Shown: positions 5,659 through 7,303 of the stretch, one piece after another | How the letters are laid out: the number at the start of each line of letters is the position of its first letter | How positions within the stretch are numbered: position 1 is the stretch's first letter | Assembly (NCBI GenBank): GCA_964525625.1 | Contig: CAZGKY010000112.1 | Location: forward strand, 1-7,303 | DNA from: Stramentimicrobium sp964525625 | GTDB lineage: Bacteria > Atribacterota > Phoenicimicrobiia > Phoenicimicrobiales > Stramentimicrobiaceae | Direction of reading: 5' to 3' | DNA length: 7,303 bases | Made by a program: the position numbers and the translations under genes | Notes under the pieces: model-generated | Told to the model about the DNA's origin: nothing | Databases searched by the model: none | The model's input: only the letters and a program-made list of their open reading frames with translations

Positions 5659-5687
5659 TCGACATAATTGTTTTAACATGTTAATAT
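5659..5687 (+). promoter_or_regulatory. Candidate transposase promoter
   Basis: TCGACA (5659-5664) and TAATAT (5682-5687) are spaced 17 nt apart, just inside the left inverted repeat. The -10 box ends only 9 nt before the transposase ATG at 5697. A transcript from it would have almost no leader, which fits the absence of a Shine-Dalgarno sequence. Confidence 0.4.
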
Positions 5688-5696
5688 TAAAATGCC

Positions 5697-7271
5697 ATGT
5701 ATACCCGAACCAAAACCTTTCAGAACAAAGACGGTACCACCAGAACCTACCTGCAGATTGTACAGACCAGACGGATCGGAAACAAGGTACGCCAGAAGGT
5801 CATCGCCAATCTGGGCCGCCTGGAGGAATTGCAGGAAGGCTCTCTTGACCGGCTGATCGAAGGACTCACTCGCTATTCTTTCCATCAATGGGTCAAGCTT
5901 AATGCCGGGCAGCTGGCTGCCAAAAGAGCCAGACAGTGGGGTCCGGCTATCATCTTCGGTCATCTCTGGCAGGAGCTGGGCTTAGCAGGGATGGTTAGCA
6001 AATTCCTGGGCCAGCACCAGACCGATTATGCCCTGGCTGCCTTTACGATGGTCTTAAACCGCCTCTGTGACCCGCGTTCCAAGCGGGGTGTAGATAAGTG
6101 GGTGAAACAGGTGTATTTACCTGGCTTAGAAAAACTGCAGCTTCACCATTATTACCGGGCCTTAGACGTGCTGGCAGAACATAAGAAGGAGCTGGAAGAA
6201 GGACTCTTTGCCCGTATCCGTAACCTCTTTGACCTGAAGCTGGACTTGGTCTTCTGGGATACCACCACTACCTACTTTGAAGGGAGAGGTCCCCAGATGG
6301 TCGAGCGAGGTTGCTCCAAGGACCGGCGTTCGGACTGCCAGCAGCTGGTGATCGGGGTACTCATGACCCAGGACGGCTTCCCGGTAGCCCACCAGGTCTT
6401 TCCCGGTAACCTGGCTGATATCGATACCTTTCGAGTTTGCCTCAAGGAGGTACAAACTAGATTTTCCCTCGGCAGGGTCATCCTGGTAGCAGATCGGGGC
6501 ATGGTCAGCCAGAAGCTGTTAAGCCAGATCCAAGAGGCCGGGCTTTCCTACATTGTCGGGGTCAGAATGCGCAAGCTAAAAGGGATGGCCGAACTGGTAA
6601 CTGATCCCGGACCCTATCAGAAGGTTAGGGATAACCTGATGGTCAAAGAGATTCTCTACCAGAAGGAGCGGTACATCATCTACCATAATCCCCAGGAAGC
6701 CCAGAAGGATCAGCTCTTCCGGGAGGAGATGCTTCTTGCCCTGGCCAGGAAGCTCAAAGGCGGGTCCAAGCAGCTGGTAGGTAACCGCGGATTCAGGCGT
6801 TTCTTAAAGATCCAGGGGAAAGCAGTAACCATTGATCAGGAGCTGGTCTCCCAGGAAGCCCGCTTTGATGGCAAATATGTCTTAAAGACCAATACTGCCC
6901 TGACTCCTTCCGAGGTAGCCTTATCCTACAAGAGTCTCTGGCAGGTGGAACGGGCCTTTCGGGAACTGAAGTCAGTTCTGGAACTGCGTCTAGTCTATCA
7001 CTGGAATGATCGGAGGGTCGAGGGGCACATCATGGTCTGCTTTCTGGCCCTGGTACTGGAGACCGCACTCTGTCGCCGACTGAAGGAGGTCGGCAGCACC
7101 TTCTCCTACCTGGATCTCGTGGAGGACTTAGGCCAGTTACAGGCAGTGGAGGTAGAGCTGGCTGGCAAGCATTATCTGGCCCGTACCGAGATGGCCGGTG
7201 ATACCTATGAAGTGTTCAAGGCATTGAGGCTACGACCACCCAAACTGATCCAGGAAATGCCATCTGAATAA
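5697..7271 (+). CDS. IS1634 family transposase (IS4-like DDE)
   Basis: This 524-aa transposase moves the flanking element by DDE-type strand cleavage and transfer. The N-terminus MYTRTKTFQNKDGTTRTYLQ and KVRQKVIANLGRLEEL is typical of the IS1634 family and fixes the ATG start. Catalytic residues are Asp188 in LVFWDTTTTYFEG, Asp266 in LVADRGM, and Glu418 in the YKSLWQVERAFRELK block. That block follows the IS4-type Y-(2)-R-(3)-E-(6)-K pattern as Tyr411, Leu414 in place of Arg, Glu418 and Lys425. The C-terminal GHIMVCFLALVLE segment is also family-typical. No stop or frameshift is seen, so it may be active. No ribosome-binding site precedes the ATG; translation may be leaderless or weak. G+C-rich codon use contrasts with rarA and ddl. 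Confidence 0.95.
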   Translation: MYTRTKTFQNKDGTTRTYLQIVQTRRIGNKVRQKVIANLGRLEELQEGSLDRLIEGLTRYSFHQWVKLNAGQLAAKRARQWGPAIIFGHLWQELGLAGMVSKFLGQHQTDYALAAFTMVLNRLCDPRSKRGVDKWVKQVYLPGLEKLQLHHYYRALDVLAEHKKELEEGLFARIRNLFDLKLDLVFWDTTTTYFEGRGPQMVERGCSKDRRSDCQQLVIGVLMTQDGFPVAHQVFPGNLADIDTFRVCLKEVQTRFSLGRVILVADRGMVSQKLLSQIQEAGLSYIVGVRMRKLKGMAELVTDPGPYQKVRDNLMVKEILYQKERYIIYHNPQEAQKDQLFREEMLLALARKLKGGSKQLVGNRGFRRFLKIQGKAVTIDQELVSQEARFDGKYVLKTNTALTPSEVALSYKSLWQVERAFRELKSVLELRLVYHWNDRRVEGHIMVCFLALVLETALCRRLKEVGSTFSYLDLVEDLGQLQAVEVELAGKHYLARTEMAGDTYEVFKALRLRPPKLIQEMPSE

Positions 7272-7303
7272 GGTATCCCTGTAGTGGTACGTCTGTTTTT
7301 AAA

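Larger units (their letters stand above)
5621..7303 (+). mobile_element. IS1634-like insertion sequence, apparently complete
   Basis: The element holds one transposase gene flanked by imperfect terminal inverted repeats. TTTGAAAATAGTAGTGCCACT at 5621-5641 matches the reverse complement of 7283-7303 at 16 of 21 positions. The true tips may lie a few bases further out, and the window stops at the right repeat, so the target-site duplication cannot be checked. The internal DNA is markedly richer in G+C than the flanking genes. It sits next to the older transposase relic, which suggests a repeated insertion hotspot. Confidence 0.75.

Noticed and set aside
5673..5963. Minus-strand frames inside the IS1634-like transposase (also at 6162-6502)
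   Set aside because: They are antisense to conserved transposase sequence, overlap each other, and have no ribosome-binding sites or recognisable motifs.

Overview
The window is A+T-rich bacterial DNA with two parts. All host-type genes (1-4365) read on the minus strand. The right part (about 4616-7303) holds transposase genes on the plus strand. The low-GC coding, Firmicute-style Shine-Dalgarno sites (AAGGAG, AGAGGA), a lipoprotein signal, class-I c-di-GMP aptamers and a group IIC-type intron end suggest a Clostridia-like or other low-GC anaerobe (an Atribacterota-type lineage is also possible). No single gene fixes the taxon.

Region 1 (1-1369, minus strand) is a c-di-GMP-controlled unit. 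A candidate promoter (1342-1369) leads into two tandem class-I c-di-GMP (GEMM-I) aptamers (1227-1318 and 1090-1186). These are followed by a leader that can pair with the start of the next gene. That gene is a secreted C39-like cysteine-peptidase lipoprotein (403-1032), interrupted by one in-frame TAA. A small 70-residue protein of unknown function (159-371) follows, then an intrinsic terminator (53-92). Directly after the terminator U-tract, at base 51, begins the 5' end of a group II intron that runs out of the window. Class C introns are known to insert in this position.

Region 2 (1549-4425, minus strand) is a compact housekeeping operon: rarA (AAA+ replication-fork ATPase), a MoaD/ThiS-like sulfur carrier and ddl (D-Ala-D-Ala ligase). 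The rarA and carrier genes are 5 nt apart, and the carrier's ribosome-binding site lies in the last codons of rarA. A candidate promoter sits at 4398-4425, and a long perfect inverted repeat lies upstream at 4452-4507.

Region 3 (4616-7303, plus strand) is an insertion-sequence island. It contains a decayed, 5'-truncated DDE transposase with compensating frameshifts (4616-5589). Next to it is an apparently intact IS1634-like element (transposase 5697-7271) with imperfect terminal inverted repeats at about 5621-5641 and 7283-7303. Its base composition is visibly richer in G+C than the host genes, which points to recent acquisition. The window ends exactly at the detected right repeat.

The most notable observation is the duplicated c-di-GMP aptamer plus start-codon-occluding leader in front of a broken surface peptidase, with a group IIC intron at the end of the same transcription unit.
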